Program-made: the position numbers and the translations under genes
In this document: positions 6,099-12,441 of the stretch, piece by piece
How positions within the stretch are numbered: the stretch's first letter is position 1
Layout of the letters: the number at the start of each line of letters is the position of its first letter
Virus record (IMG/VR): IMGVR_UViG_3300023208_000004
Span: 1-64,000 of that record
Direction: 5' to 3' (one strand)
From: a virus
DNA length: 64,000 nt
Notes under the pieces: model-generated
Told to the model about the DNA's origin: nothing
What the model saw: only the letters and a program-made list of their open reading frames with translations
Databases searched by the model: none

Positions 6099-6127
6099 AT
6101 CTTACACAAAATTTTGAGATTTGTCAA
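6099..6127 (-). promoter_or_regulatory. promoter of tRNA operon 5755-6089
   Basis: Minus strand TTGACA, 17-nt spacer, TAAGAT, 9 nt before tRNA-Ser. Confidence 0.65.
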
Positions 6128-6135
6128 GAAAAACG

Positions 6136-6272
6136 TGCGGGAGGTGGGACTCGAACCCACAAGCCTTTTAAGGGGCGACGGATTTTAATGGTTAGGACTT
6201 TCGAGAATCGAACTCTTATGCGCCTTTACGCTCGCCCTCGTCCATTGTGTCTGCCAATTCCACCACTCCCGC
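6136..6272 (-). tRNA. tRNA-Leu-like gene with about 90-nt core
   Basis: Acceptor GCGGGAG/CTCCCGC, Leu-type D-arm GTGGAATTGGCAGACAC and T-arm GTGGG-TTCGAGT-CCCAC are canonical. About 84 nt separate the D- and T-arms, including an AATGGAC...GTCC..CCATT stem that encloses a second T-arm-like hairpin (GAG-TTCGATT-CTC) and a D-arm-like GCG...GCGC. A GCC/GGC hairpin with CTTAAAA (anticodon UAA if used) lies just before the real T-arm. No CCA is encoded. It looks like a tRNA carrying an intron-like or tRNA-like insert. Confidence 0.6.
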
Positions 6273-6392
6273 GAAATTTGGTTTGCGCCAATTTTTAGTT
6301 AAAGCATGACAATTACAACAAAGCAATTGTAAATTTGTCTTTTCATTATTTGTCCTTAAGGCGTTTGTCTCCTGCCATTGGACTACACAGCC
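6273..6392 (-). pseudogene. HNH endonuclease remnant fused to a tRNA 5' half
   Basis: A minus-strand frame reads TNLQLLCCNCHALTKNW, the C-terminal zinc/finger part of HNH nucleases, without the upstream catalytic histidines. The 5' portion (6352-6392) resembles the first half of the neighbouring tRNA at 6395-6472 (shared GTAGTCCAA...GGCAGGAGAC...CGCCTTA). This is a decayed homing-endonuclease insertion that brought or duplicated half a tRNA. Confidence 0.6.
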
Positions 6393-6394
6393 AT

Positions 6395-6472
6395 TGGTGG
6401 TTCGGGAGGGAGTTGAACCCACACTGTTTTGCTTCTAAGGCGAACGTCTCCTGCCAGTTGGACTACCGAACC
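6395..6472 (-). tRNA. tRNA with anticodon TAG (Leu by code), class I body
   Basis: Acceptor GGTTCGG/CCGAACC, anticodon loop CTTAGAA on stem TTCGC/GCAAA (one mismatch), variable region of only 5 nt, T-arm GTGGG-TTCAACT-CCCTC, encoded CCA. UAG reads CUA leucine codons, yet leucine tRNAs normally have a long variable arm, so the charging identity is uncertain. Confidence 0.75.
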
Positions 6473-6479
6473 ATAAACT

Positions 6480-6508
6480 ATACTACAAAAATTTTCTTTT
6501 TATGTCAA
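6480..6508 (-). promoter_or_regulatory. promoter of tRNA(TAG) unit
   Basis: Minus strand TTGACA, 17-nt spacer, TAGTAT, start predicted one base before the tRNA. Confidence 0.7.
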
Positions 6509-6520
6509 GAAAAACCATTC

Positions 6521-6673
6521 TCACCCCAAAAACTTCATTAAATTCTTAAAAAATAATGGGTTTTCAGAACAAAAGTAGCGGATACCCGTTCTCTGGATTA
6601 CCCTAAACCACCCGACTTTTCGTTGGACGCCCGCGCAACGAGCAAAAGCCGAAAACCAAGTCCCCGTTCCCAC
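6521..6673 (-). CDS. small protein, 50 aa, GTG start
   Basis: GTG-initiated frame rich in aromatic and basic residues (GWFRVIQRTGIRYFCSEN). It sits directly behind a consensus promoter (6683-6711), which would give a nearly leaderless message. G-rich DNA here could also form RNA structure, so a noncoding RNA is the alternative. Confidence 0.45.
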   Translation of the reverse strand: MGTGTWFSAFARCAGVQRKVGWFRVIQRTGIRYFCSENPLFFKNLMKFLG

Positions 6674-6682
6674 CCCAAAAGT

Positions 6683-6711
6683 ATCTTACACGAATTTTTG
6701 TTAAGTGTCAA
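6683..6711 (-). promoter_or_regulatory. sigma-70-like promoter
   Basis: Minus strand TTGACA, 17-nt spacer, TAAGAT; overlaps the stop of the next upstream gene. Confidence 0.65.
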
Positions 6712-6950
6712 GGGTTGAAGTTAAGTTTTTTAAGGCGTCGCTTGAGCTGAGTCCTAGAACCTAAAGCGTCCCAAGAAGTTTTGCGTCCAAGAATCTTCCT
6801 GACGCAAGCCATCGCGTCATAGTTTAGAAACTTTTTAACTTGAGTTTTAGAATCAAGCGCATCCAAAATTGTGACCAAATCTTCAATCTTTTGAAGAGTT
6901 TCAAGTCGCGCCTTAACTTCTTTTTCAGGTATGGTAGAAAGGTCAATCAT
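6708..6950 (-). CDS. hypothetical helical protein, about 80 aa
   Basis: Unrecognised basic, helix-rich protein (VKARLETLQKIEDLVTIL, ALGSRTQLKRRLKKL). I take ATG 6950 as start; a TTG frame extends to 6986 and overlaps the next gene. It probably shares a transcript with the 53-aa gene at 6965-7126. Confidence 0.5.
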   Translation of the reverse strand: MIDLSTIPEKEVKARLETLQKIEDLVTILDALDSKTQVKKFLNYDAMACVRKILGRKTSWDALGSRTQLKRRLKKLNFNP

Positions 6951-6964
6951 ATCTTTTAAGGAGA

Positions 6965-7126
6965 TTATCGCTCGATTAGTTCCCAATCTTGGAAATCGTA
7001 GTCCATTTCTTTGTCGGTTACTGGATGGATAATTGTCAGATTCATGTCTTCCAAAACCTCCAAAGCGGCGTCGTAATTTTCGGCCTCAATTGGGGTGGTT
7101 ATTGTGATTTTTGCGATGAATTGCAT
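6965..7126 (-). CDS. small acidic protein, 53 aa
   Basis: ATG frame starting MQFIAKITITTPIEAENYD, alternating hydrophobic strand then helix, acidic C-terminus (MDYDFQDWELIER). Resembles short phage proteins with a ferredoxin-like fold, but no family is recognised. The promoter at 7133-7161 places its ATG at the transcription start. Confidence 0.6.
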   Translation of the reverse strand: MQFIAKITITTPIEAENYDAALEVLEDMNLTIIHPVTDKEMDYDFQDWELIER

Positions 7127-7132
7127 GGGAAT

Positions 7133-7161
7133 ATCTTAACGGAAACTTGGAAACAAGTCAA
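7133..7161 (-). promoter_or_regulatory. promoter for leaderless 53-aa gene
   Basis: Minus strand TTGACT, 17-nt spacer, TAAGAT, 6 nt, ATG. Confidence 0.7.
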
Positions 7162-7178
7162 GAAAAATCAATTAAAAT

Positions 7179-7254
7179 TGGCGCAGCCGGTAGGATTCAA
7201 ACCCACATTTATCTCCTTAGAAGGGAGGAGCCTATTCATTCGAGCCACGACTGC
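7179..7254 (-). tRNA. tRNA-Arg(TCT)
   Basis: Acceptor GCAGTCG/CGGCTGC, anticodon loop CTTCTAA on CCTCC/GGAGA, T-arm GTGGG-TTTGAAT-CCTAC (TTTGAAT variant loop), encoded CCA. D-loop lacks the usual GG. Confidence 0.82.
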
Positions 7255-7263
7255 CTTATTATT

Positions 7264-7342
7264 TGGTGCTTCATTCAAGATTTGAACTTGAAACCTTGTC
7301 TTTAGGAAAGACTTGCTCTTAATCCAATTGAGCTAATGAAGC
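7264..7342 (-). tRNA. tRNA-Arg(CCT)
   Basis: Acceptor GCTTCAT/ATGAAGC, anticodon arm AGTCT-TTCCTAA-AGACA, T-arm TCAAG-TTCAAAT-CTTGA, encoded CCA. Confidence 0.9.
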
Positions 7343-7345
7343 GTT

Positions 7346-7423
7346 TGGCTGGGACGGCAGGACTCGAACCTGCGAATGACGGAGGTTCAAAGCCTCCCGC
7401 AATAGCCGCTATGCGACATCCCA
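7346..7423 (-). tRNA. tRNA-Gln(TTG)
   Basis: Acceptor TGGGATG/CGTCCCA, anticodon arm GGAGG-CTTTGAA-CCTCC, T-arm GCAGG-TTCGAGT-CCTGC, encoded CCA; variable region 7 nt. Confidence 0.9.
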
Positions 7424-7430
7424 ATACTCC

Positions 7431-7458
7431 ATTATACACAAAATTCATAAAATGTCAA
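7431..7458 (-). promoter_or_regulatory. promoter of tRNA operon 7179-7423
   Basis: Minus strand TTGACA, 16-nt spacer, TATAAT; start predicted at the tRNA-Gln 5' end. Confidence 0.7.
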
Positions 7459-7481
7459 AGAATTATCTTTCCTTCTTTGAG

Positions 7482-7853
7482 TCAACCCTTGGGTATATCC
7501 ACCCGCTTCCCCTTGCTATCAAAGCCACAAACTACCACCCTATCCCCTTGCTTGCAAACATGATAGGTGAATTCCTCCCAAACATTCTTCGTGTTCGGCG
7601 GGTAGAGATAGATATTGCCAATCTCACGCTTCAATGCCCCGACGATTTGGGCGGCAGCGCAACCCATCCCGTTAGCGTGCGTTCCGGCCCGCGCACCGCT
7701 GCCAATACCATTGATAACCTTCATCTTATCCACAATGGCCCGCAAGTCTGCCCCCATCCCTTCGGGATACCCGTCCATTTGGCGGTAGATGGTAACAATG
7801 ACGGGCGCATCCATGTCGCCGTCGTGAATGTGAGTTAGTGAACGTGTTCCCAT
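7482..7853 (-). CDS. conserved phage protein, 123 aa (MGTRSLT family)
   Basis: The opening MGTRSLTHIHDG and the following YRQMDGYPEGMG are typical of a recurrent, uncharacterised phage protein family, often described only as hypothetical. The C-terminal half is strand-rich (IGNIYLYPP, DRVVVCGFDSKGK). Predicted leaderless from the 7860-7888 promoter. Confidence 0.7.
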   Translation of the reverse strand: MGTRSLTHIHDGDMDAPVIVTIYRQMDGYPEGMGADLRAIVDKMKVINGIGSGARAGTHANGMGCAAAQIVGALKREIGNIYLYPPNTKNVWEEFTYHVCKQGDRVVVCGFDSKGKRVDIPKG

Positions 7854-7859
7854 GTAAAA

Positions 7860-7888
7860 AGAATAGGTTTTTTTGTTTGGTTTGTCAA
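7860..7888 (-). promoter_or_regulatory. promoter for leaderless 123-aa gene
   Basis: Minus strand TTGACA, 17-nt spacer, TATTCT, 6 nt, ATG at 7853. Confidence 0.75.
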
Positions 7889-8124
7889 GCGGGTATCAGA
7901 TATTTGCTTGGGATTTCAAAGAAGGGCGGTTGGTTCGGTTTTAGGGTGTAATCCCCCTCTTTGCAAGAGCCGTAGGCGGGGCCACGATAGAGATAAACTG
8001 TTTGCCCCTTACGCAAGGGCTTATCAAGCCAAAACAAAGTCTTGCGCCCCAAGTATTTGCGCGTTTTGTATTTTTCGGGCACGATGGTATTTATGCAAGT
8101 TTTAATCTTCGTCGCTCGTATCAT
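7885..8124 (-). CDS. hypothetical protein, 79 aa
   Basis: Basic, strand-rich small protein (VYLYRGPAYGSCKEGDYTL, FFEIPSKYLIPA). Overlaps the 8102-8455 gene by 23 nt, suggesting translational coupling. The downstream promoter for the 7853 gene lies over its stop. No family recognised. Confidence 0.6.
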   Translation of the reverse strand: MIRATKIKTCINTIVPEKYKTRKYLGRKTLFWLDKPLRKGQTVYLYRGPAYGSCKEGDYTLKPNQPPFFEIPSKYLIPA

Positions 8125-8455
8125 CGCTCAATCGCAACGCGCCGGATAGTCCCTTACCGTCCTGCCTTACCATTGTCCACACCGACGCGGTAACGGTTTT
8201 CTTTTTCAAATCATACAAAACATCATCACCATAACTATTCCCATCGCCCGCGCCAGAATACTCATAAACGCGCCAAACCCAAGATTCAAGGCGCTCGTTA
8301 AGGAGTGAATCAAATACACTCCTACCATTGGCATTACAACACTCAATATCCAAATATCCTTCATCGCTGCCGCCAGAAAAGGAGAGTTGAATGGTGGCAA
8401 TGTCCAGAGCAAGGGCGGCATCAAACAGGGCGCGGGGCAGGGGTTGGATTTCCAT
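8102..8455 (-). CDS. DUF6878-like protein, 117 aa
   Basis: Contains TIQLSFSGGSDEGYLD, a recurring motif of small phage/bacterial proteins resembling DUF6878, followed by an acidic aromatic region and DLKKKTVTASVWTM. Function unknown. The upstream leader is extremely A/C-rich (AAACAAC-type), like those of the DUF932 and rII genes. Family assignment is from memory of the motif. Confidence 0.55.
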   Translation of the reverse strand: MEIQPLPRALFDAALALDIATIQLSFSGGSDEGYLDIECCNANGRSVFDSLLNERLESWVWRVYEYSGAGDGNSYGDDVLYDLKKKTVTASVWTMVRQDGKGLSGALRLSDDTSDED

Positions 8456-8482
8456 AGATTTTGTTTGTTTTTTTTGTTGTTT

Positions 8483-8842
8483 TTACTGCGTTTCCAGCGC
8501 AAAAACATTGCTTTTCTTACCTACGCGAAGCATCCAGCTTTTCGGCTTCTCTTTCAAGCATAAAAGCCAATCTTGGGGCGTTGGGACAAAGCCACAATCC
8601 TCGGTAACGTGTTCTTCGGCAAGGGTTTTCGTCGGAATGAGTTGGCCCGAACTATTTTGAATGGAGTGTCCAAAGCGTTCAATAGCCCATTGAATACCCG
8701 CTGAATGGTGACGTAAAGCACGGTGCGTCCAATTTCCAGTAAATTGCTTCGTTTCGTCCAGCCAATCGTGCAGGGCGATATAATCAAGCGGTTTGCCGCC
8801 CCACTTGCGAGCCGAGCTTTCGGCGTGTTTGTAAGGCGTCAT
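8483..8842 (-). CDS. DUF6915-like protein, 119 aa
   Basis: Begins MTPYKHAESSARKWGGKP and has LHDWLDETK, HRALRHHSAG and LAEEHVTEDCGFVPTPQDW. These histidine-rich conserved blocks match a family (DUF6915-like) widespread in phages and bacteria, function unknown; the clustered His/Asp/Glu suggest metal binding. ATG 8842 is chosen because it sits exactly at the predicted transcription start. Confidence 0.7.
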   Translation of the reverse strand: MTPYKHAESSARKWGGKPLDYIALHDWLDETKQFTGNWTHRALRHHSAGIQWAIERFGHSIQNSSGQLIPTKTLAEEHVTEDCGFVPTPQDWLLCLKEKPKSWMLRVGKKSNVFALETQ

Positions 8843-8848
8843 AGATGA

Positions 8849-8877
8849 AGAATAAAAAATTTGCTGGATATTGTCAA
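8849..8877 (-). promoter_or_regulatory. promoter for leaderless DUF6915-like gene
   Basis: Minus strand TTGACA, 17-nt spacer, TATTCT, 6 nt, ATG. Confidence 0.75.
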
Positions 8878-9043
8878 GGGCTGGCCCAGCAACGCAACGC
8901 ATACAACGAACGCGGAAGTAAATCGCCACCATTCCGTCATACCAAATGGCGGGCCAGCTTGAGCAAAGAAAATCATAAAATTCTATTTCTTCTTTTTAGA
9001 GTCGAAATGTTCTGCTGCCCACCCCGCAAAAAAACCAACAATT

Positions 9044-9373
9044 TTAGAGCCTTTGCAAGCGTCCGAGGGCAATCTTAATTCCAAGCTTTCGATTGAAACA
9101 ATCTTTGAGAGAGCAGTCAGCCTGACCAACATACTCTTGCCCGTCCTTAGTTGTAAGTTGAATAAAAGTGCGCCCGCCCTTTGCGTTAATTTCCTCTGGA
9201 TTGCCGCCCTTCCTAAAGGTTGATAAAGGAACCAACGCCCGATTCTTCAATTCGGCTCGGCGAGGAAATTTCGATAGTCTGTAAAAGCGAGAGTGAATAA
9301 CCCTCACTTTATTCCCAGCCTTGCGAAGCTGTGCTATGGTTGCGTTTTGAAAATCAATGGATGTGTCGTTCAT
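9044..9373 (-). CDS. hypothetical protein, 109 aa
   Basis: Basic protein with TIAQLRKAGNKVRVIHSRFY near the N-terminus and GGRTFIQLTTKDGQEYVGQA in the C-terminal half, a strand-rich arrangement seen in uncharacterised phage proteins. ATG 9373 coincides with the transcription start predicted from the 9380-9408 promoter; a longer upstream frame overlaps the RuvB-like gene and is rejected. Confidence 0.65.
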   Translation of the reverse strand: MNDTSIDFQNATIAQLRKAGNKVRVIHSRFYRLSKFPRRAELKNRALVPLSTFRKGGNPEEINAKGGRTFIQLTTKDGQEYVGQADCSLKDCFNRKLGIKIALGRLQRL

Positions 9374-9379
9374 GTTTTT

Positions 9380-9408
9380 ATGATAGTTGAATTTTACGCC
9401 AAAGTCAA
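9380..9408 (-). promoter_or_regulatory. promoter for leaderless 109-aa gene
   Basis: Minus strand TTGACT, 17-nt spacer, TATCAT, 6 nt, ATG; abuts the stop of the RuvB-like gene. Confidence 0.75.
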
Positions 9409-10383
9409 TTACCAAGCTTCCAGATTCTTCAAGTAGGCCAAACCTTTTGCAGTAATGGCGCGACCAGAAGTTGTGATTTCCAGAAGTCCCATCTTTTGTA
9501 GATATAATTCCACGTCTTTCTGCAAGGCTTCTTTGGTCATTCCAATACTTGCGCTGAGACGAGTAAGGCTCGTTTCCTTGCGCGTGGCAAGCAAACGAAG
9601 AACCTGCAATTCGATATTCGACAAGCCTAGCGGCAGAATTCCCAACGTGCGACGGAGAGAAATCCAATCAACCTTATCAAAGGTCGTTTTCTTTTGGCCG
9701 CATAGATAGGTTTCAATGTTGCTGCTCTTTTTCTGCGCCTCACGCGCATTACCACGACAGGCCGTAGCGATTTCATTCAAGAGTTTAGCCTCGATTGGAG
9801 TCTTGATGTTGCGTTTAATCATCTCTGCCAAGTGAGAAGTGTTATATTCTTCAAGCTCAACTCGGTCAAGCCTGTCCATCAGCGCATGAAACACCTTATG
9901 AGATTCAGAAGTAGCGAGGATAAAATTTTGACGCTTAAAGTCGAAATCCACCGTATAATCATCATAACTAAAACTCGTCCTGTTCGTGTTATTCGGATTT
10001 AGAATCGTCAGCAACGCCATCGTCACATCACGCGGAATTTCAGACGCCTCATCGAAAATAAGAGTGCAATCTTTGTCATTGACAAACGGAATGATAATTT
10101 GGTTGAAGAATTGCTTCACACTTTTGACGGTCGAGCAATTGATTTCATACCAACGCTTTTGTTCGCCGCGAGTTCCGGCGATGTTCTTCATCTGTTTAGC
10201 AAGCTCACGCGCAATCATTGTTTTACCGCAGCCCTTCGGCGCGATAAGCAATGAGTGAGGCATAATGCCGCCGTTGCGGTAAGCGTCCAAGAGAAAGTTT
10301 AGCTTGGACTTAACTCGGTCTTGACCGACGATGGATTCAAAAGGAATTTCCGGTGTCGTTACTGTCGGGGTTGTTGCTGTCAT
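9409..10383 (-). CDS. RuvB-like AAA+ ATPase
   Basis: The 324-aa protein has the RuvB layout: FESIVGQDRVKSKL, Walker A (APKGCGKT), Walker B (LIFDEAS), sensor-like ATSESH, then a helical lid and a C-terminal winged-helix domain (residues about 245-324). Cellular RuvB (about 335 aa) drives Holliday-junction branch migration. The phage version probably acts in recombination-dependent replication or clamp-loader-like remodelling. Promoter 10393-10421 gives a 3-nt leader at most. Confidence 0.82.
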   Translation of the reverse strand: MTATTPTVTTPEIPFESIVGQDRVKSKLNFLLDAYRNGGIMPHSLLIAPKGCGKTMIARELAKQMKNIAGTRGEQKRWYEINCSTVKSVKQFFNQIIIPFVNDKDCTLIFDEASEIPRDVTMALLTILNPNNTNRTSFSYDDYTVDFDFKRQNFILATSESHKVFHALMDRLDRVELEEYNTSHLAEMIKRNIKTPIEAKLLNEIATACRGNAREAQKKSSNIETYLCGQKKTTFDKVDWISLRRTLGILPLGLSNIELQVLRLLATRKETSLTRLSASIGMTKEALQKDVELYLQKMGLLEITTSGRAITAKGLAYLKNLEAW

Positions 10384-10392
10384 GTTACAAAT

Positions 10393-10421
10393 ACTATACC
10401 AGAGCCTTGCGGGAAAGTCAA
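10393..10421 (-). promoter_or_regulatory. promoter of RuvB-like gene
   Basis: Minus strand TTGACT, 17-nt spacer, TATAGT, 9 nt to ATG. Confidence 0.7.
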
Positions 10422-10455
10422 CTGATTTAAGTCACCTAATTAAAAAACAATTAAA

Positions 10456-10650
10456 TCAATTAAAATAAAACTCTACCTGATAACTCCCCTTATCAAGTTT
10501 GTTGACGCTGAAGCAACACGCGACTGGCAAATCCTTTAACGCTTTTGCGGAAACAGATTGAGCGGCGCGTTTTGCATTGGAGTAAGAAGAATAATTACGG
10601 CTCTTAAACCACTTATTTATTTCGTTTTTGATATGGGTAGGAATCAACAT
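10456..10650 (-). CDS. hypothetical protein, 64 aa
   Basis: Small basic protein, helix (THIKNEINKWFKSRNYSSY) then a beta hairpin ending in GSYQVEFYFN. Start taken at ATG 10650, just after the terminator of the upstream gene. Unknown function. Confidence 0.5.
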   Translation of the reverse strand: MLIPTHIKNEINKWFKSRNYSSYSNAKRAAQSVSAKALKDLPVACCFSVNKLDKGSYQVEFYFN

Positions 10651-10656
10651 AAGAAC

Positions 10657-10688
10657 AAAAAAGCAGCAAGGGGAAACCCTGCTGCTGT
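10657..10688 (-). terminator. rho-independent terminator
   Basis: Minus-strand GCAGCAGGG/CCCCTTGCTGC hairpin followed by TTTTTT. Ends the 10706-11008 transcript. Confidence 0.85.
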
Positions 10689-10705
10689 GATTGATTGGTT
10701 TTAGC

Positions 10706-11008
10706 TTACTCGCCAGTAACAACGCCGACAGGAGCTTCGACCGCTGGTGCGGGAGTTGCCGCGACCACAGCGACAACCTGCTTGTCGTCTGCTGCGCCTT
10801 CCTTCACTTCGACGTTGGCCTCAATGGTGGCTCGCTTCAAAGTGACCATTGCGGGAGCAGTCTTCCCGACAAGACCGATACCGTCCGCCCACTTTTTGCT
10901 TACGACAACGGAAGCTGTTGCGTTGACCTTCTCCGTAAGTTCAGCAAGCGTCACTACGACGAAACTGAAGCTACCCTTTTTACGACCGCGATTTTCTGCT
11001 TTGTTCAT
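10706..11008 (-). CDS. hypothetical basic/Ala-Val-rich protein, 100 aa
   Basis: Starts with a basic tail (MNKAENRGRKKGSF), has a compact middle (KKWADGIGLVGKTAPAMVTL) and ends in a low-complexity Ala/Val/Pro tail. It has its own promoter, an A/C-rich leader containing GTTAAACAAC (also in the rIIB-like leader) and a strong terminator. It is thus a monocistronic, probably highly expressed gene. No family recognised; a DNA-binding or scaffold-like role is possible. Confidence 0.65.
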   Translation of the reverse strand: MNKAENRGRKKGSFSFVVVTLAELTEKVNATASVVVSKKWADGIGLVGKTAPAMVTLKRATIEANVEVKEGAADDKQVVAVVAATPAPAVEAPVGVVTGE

Positions 11009-11037
11009 ATTTGATTTTTGTTGTTTAACTTGATACC

Positions 11038-11066
11038 AGTTTAAGGCTTTTTTGTGAATTAGTCAA
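11038..11066 (-). promoter_or_regulatory. promoter of 100-aa gene
   Basis: Minus strand TTGACT, 17-nt spacer, TAAACT; A/C-rich leader of about 23 nt. Confidence 0.7.
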
Positions 11067-11277
11067 CATTTTTTTCTGAAAAAAAGAGGGCCATCTTTGG
11101 ATGCTTCTCGAAAGTTTCAGAGTTATTCATGTAAGATTCAAGCCTGTCGCGCACTTCTGTTAGGTCGCTGGCGTCCATTATTTCGGCGATGTGGTCGTAT
11201 ATTTCGCCGTCAGACAGGGCGATTCTAGCCGCTTCAAAAATCTCAAGTAGTTGTTCGTCAGTGAATGGGTGTTTCAT
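11059..11277 (-). CDS. small acidic helical protein, 72 aa
   Basis: Acidic, helix-rich (TDEQLLEIFEAARIALSDG, VRDRLESYMNN). Its last codons overlap the -35 of the following gene's promoter. No known family. Confidence 0.6.
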   Translation of the reverse strand: MKHPFTDEQLLEIFEAARIALSDGEIYDHIAEIMDASDLTEVRDRLESYMNNSETFEKHPKMALFFSEKNVD

Positions 11278-11283
11278 TTTTAT

Positions 11284-11475
11284 TTAAAATGACCAAGTTT
11301 TTATCCAAATGGCGACAGATATAACAAGGGCAACTATACACATCCACGTTTCGCCAGTTGTCGCCAATATCCAACCGCCGAAAACAACCGCGACAGCGAA
11401 TATAGTAAGAAGAATACGATTCCACTTGATATACCGAATAGTAGAATTCAATAATGCTCTAATATGTTTATTCAA
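11284..11475 (-). CDS. two-TM membrane protein, 63 aa
   Basis: Basic N-terminus (MNKHIRALLNSTIRYIKWN), then two hydrophobic helices (about 20-39 and 44-61) joined by TTGETW. A phage membrane protein of unknown role; overlaps the stop of the zinc-ribbon gene by 8 nt. Confidence 0.6.
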   Translation of the reverse strand: MNKHIRALLNSTIRYIKWNRILLTIFAVAVVFGGWILATTGETWMCIVALVISVAIWIKTWSF

Positions 11476-11647
11476 CGTCTGTAACAGTTAAAGTTTCAAC
11501 CCAAGTTTCCCCACAGTTTTCACATGAAACCACCCTACCAAGAGGTTCATTGTAGTCAAATTCTTCGCTCGTTATATCGGCCCCCTTACAGTAGGGGCAA
11601 TGATTGGGGTCTTTAATGTATTTGGATTTTTGGGCTTTTGTTAGCAT
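11468..11647 (-). CDS. zinc-ribbon protein, 59 aa
   Basis: Two Cys pairs, CPYC (about residue 17) and CENC (about residue 43), spaced like a rubredoxin-type zinc ribbon, followed by GETWVETLTVTDVE. Such mini-proteins are common in phages and bacteria; they may bind nucleic acid or protein partners. Same operon as 11284-11475. Confidence 0.65.
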   Translation of the reverse strand: MLTKAQKSKYIKDPNHCPYCKGADITSEEFDYNEPLGRVVSCENCGETWVETLTVTDVE

Positions 11648-11660
11648 ATTATTTGAATTT

Positions 11661-11781
11661 TAGCGCAACAAGATTTGAACTTGTAAAAACTTAAAAGTAT
11701 TCTGACAATCCGGCATCAGAAACTACCAAGTGTTTCGTTGGTTACGACTTCGCAGCGTCTCTCCGATTCCGCCATGCGCTA
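11661..11781 (-). tRNA. tRNA-Leu-like RNA with about 70-nt core
   Basis: Acceptor TAGCGCA/TGCGCTA, Leu-type D-arm GCGGAATCGGAGAGACGC and T-arm ACAAG-TTCAAAT-CTTGT are intact. Seventy nt separate D- and T-arms and fold as ACCAA/TTGGT and TTCTGA/TCAGAA hairpins; ACTT-TTAAGT lies just before the T-arm. No standard anticodon arm is visible and no CCA is encoded. Its own perfect promoter (11787-11815) starts transcription at the first base of the acceptor stem, so the RNA is very probably made. Confidence 0.65.
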
Positions 11782-11786
11782 ATTTT

Positions 11787-11815
11787 ATTTTACGAAAACT
11801 TTTTTCCCGTGTCAA
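11787..11815 (-). promoter_or_regulatory. promoter of tRNA-like RNA 11661-11781
   Basis: Minus strand TTGACA, 17-nt spacer, TAAAAT, 5 nt before the acceptor stem. Confidence 0.7.
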
Positions 11816-12047
11816 GATATTTACTCATCAATCCAAACACAACAGCCAATCCAAAAAACCATTTAGCAACACTATATTTGGCAGCCAACAAAGTCGTAGC
11901 CCCCAACATATTGAAGAAAACAGAAATCGGCCCAGCTAAAGCAAACAATACAAACATCCCAACACTTATTAAAAAATATAAAATAATCCACCCAAAAATA
12001 CAAGCCCCTTTAAAGGACTCGATGGAACTCGTCTTGTAGGTCTTCAT
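11790..12047 (-). CDS. membrane protein with two to three TM, 85 aa
   Basis: Hydrophobic segments around residues 14-40 and 47-75 with short polar turns. Directly upstream of the tRNA-like RNA; adjoins the 12047-12256 gene, sharing its stop/start region. Unknown function. Confidence 0.6.
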   Translation of the reverse strand: MKTYKTSSIESFKGACIFGWIILYFLISVGMFVLFALAGPISVFFNMLGATTLLAAKYSVAKWFFGLAVVFGLMSKYLDTGKKFS

Positions 12048-12256
12048 TAGATAATCGAATCTGACTCGGCTAAGTTTATCACATCTTTGATGAACTTTTT
12101 AACGTCGGGATGAATATGTTCCTGCCCCTTATTTCTTATAATTAAGGCTTGCATTTGCTCATTCATTTGAGAATATATCTTTTGCCACGCGGCCTCGTAT
12201 CTTTTAGCCATATCATTATTTAGAACTTTTGTTGCTATATTTGAAGATTTCAGCAT
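12047..12256 (-). CDS. hypothetical helical protein, 69 aa
   Basis: Start taken at ATG 12256 (MLKSSNIATKVLNNDMAKRY). Amphipathic helices with Gln/Lys, ending FIKDVINLAESDSII. A longer upstream frame overlaps the 39-aa membrane gene and is less likely. No family recognised. Confidence 0.5.
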   Translation of the reverse strand: MLKSSNIATKVLNNDMAKRYEAAWQKIYSQMNEQMQALIIRNKGQEHIHPDVKKFIKDVINLAESDSII

Positions 12257-12267
12257 AAAATTTGGGC

Positions 12268-12387
12268 TTATTTGCTTAAAACTCTGATAAGTATGAATCC
12301 TAAAATAGCCACAAATACAACCAAAGCCCATGCCGAGCGAGGGTCTTGGGGCCAAAAAGAAAAATAATAATTGTTAATTTGATTCAT
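12268..12387 (-). CDS. very small membrane protein, 39 aa
   Basis: ATG frame MNQINNYYFSFWPQDPRSAW followed by one transmembrane helix (about 20-36) and a short basic end. Same strand and spacing as its neighbours, so a likely member of a three-gene membrane-associated operon (12387-11790). Confidence 0.5.
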   Translation of the reverse strand: MNQINNYYFSFWPQDPRSAWALVVFVAILGFILIRVLSK

Positions 12388-12441
12388 GGACTTCGGACGA
12401 TTGCTCCAATGTCTAAATACAGGAAAAATAAGAAAAAAAGA

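Noticed and set aside
5788-6541. Overlapping frames on both strands in the tRNA region
   Set aside because: They are translations of tRNA genes (repeats of GTRTHKP, SNPAL) and not proteins; only the HNH-like fragment is retained.
9374-9667. N-terminal extension of the 109-aa protein
   Set aside because: It would overlap the RuvB-like gene out of frame by over 250 nt; the promoter and leaderless ATG favour 9373.
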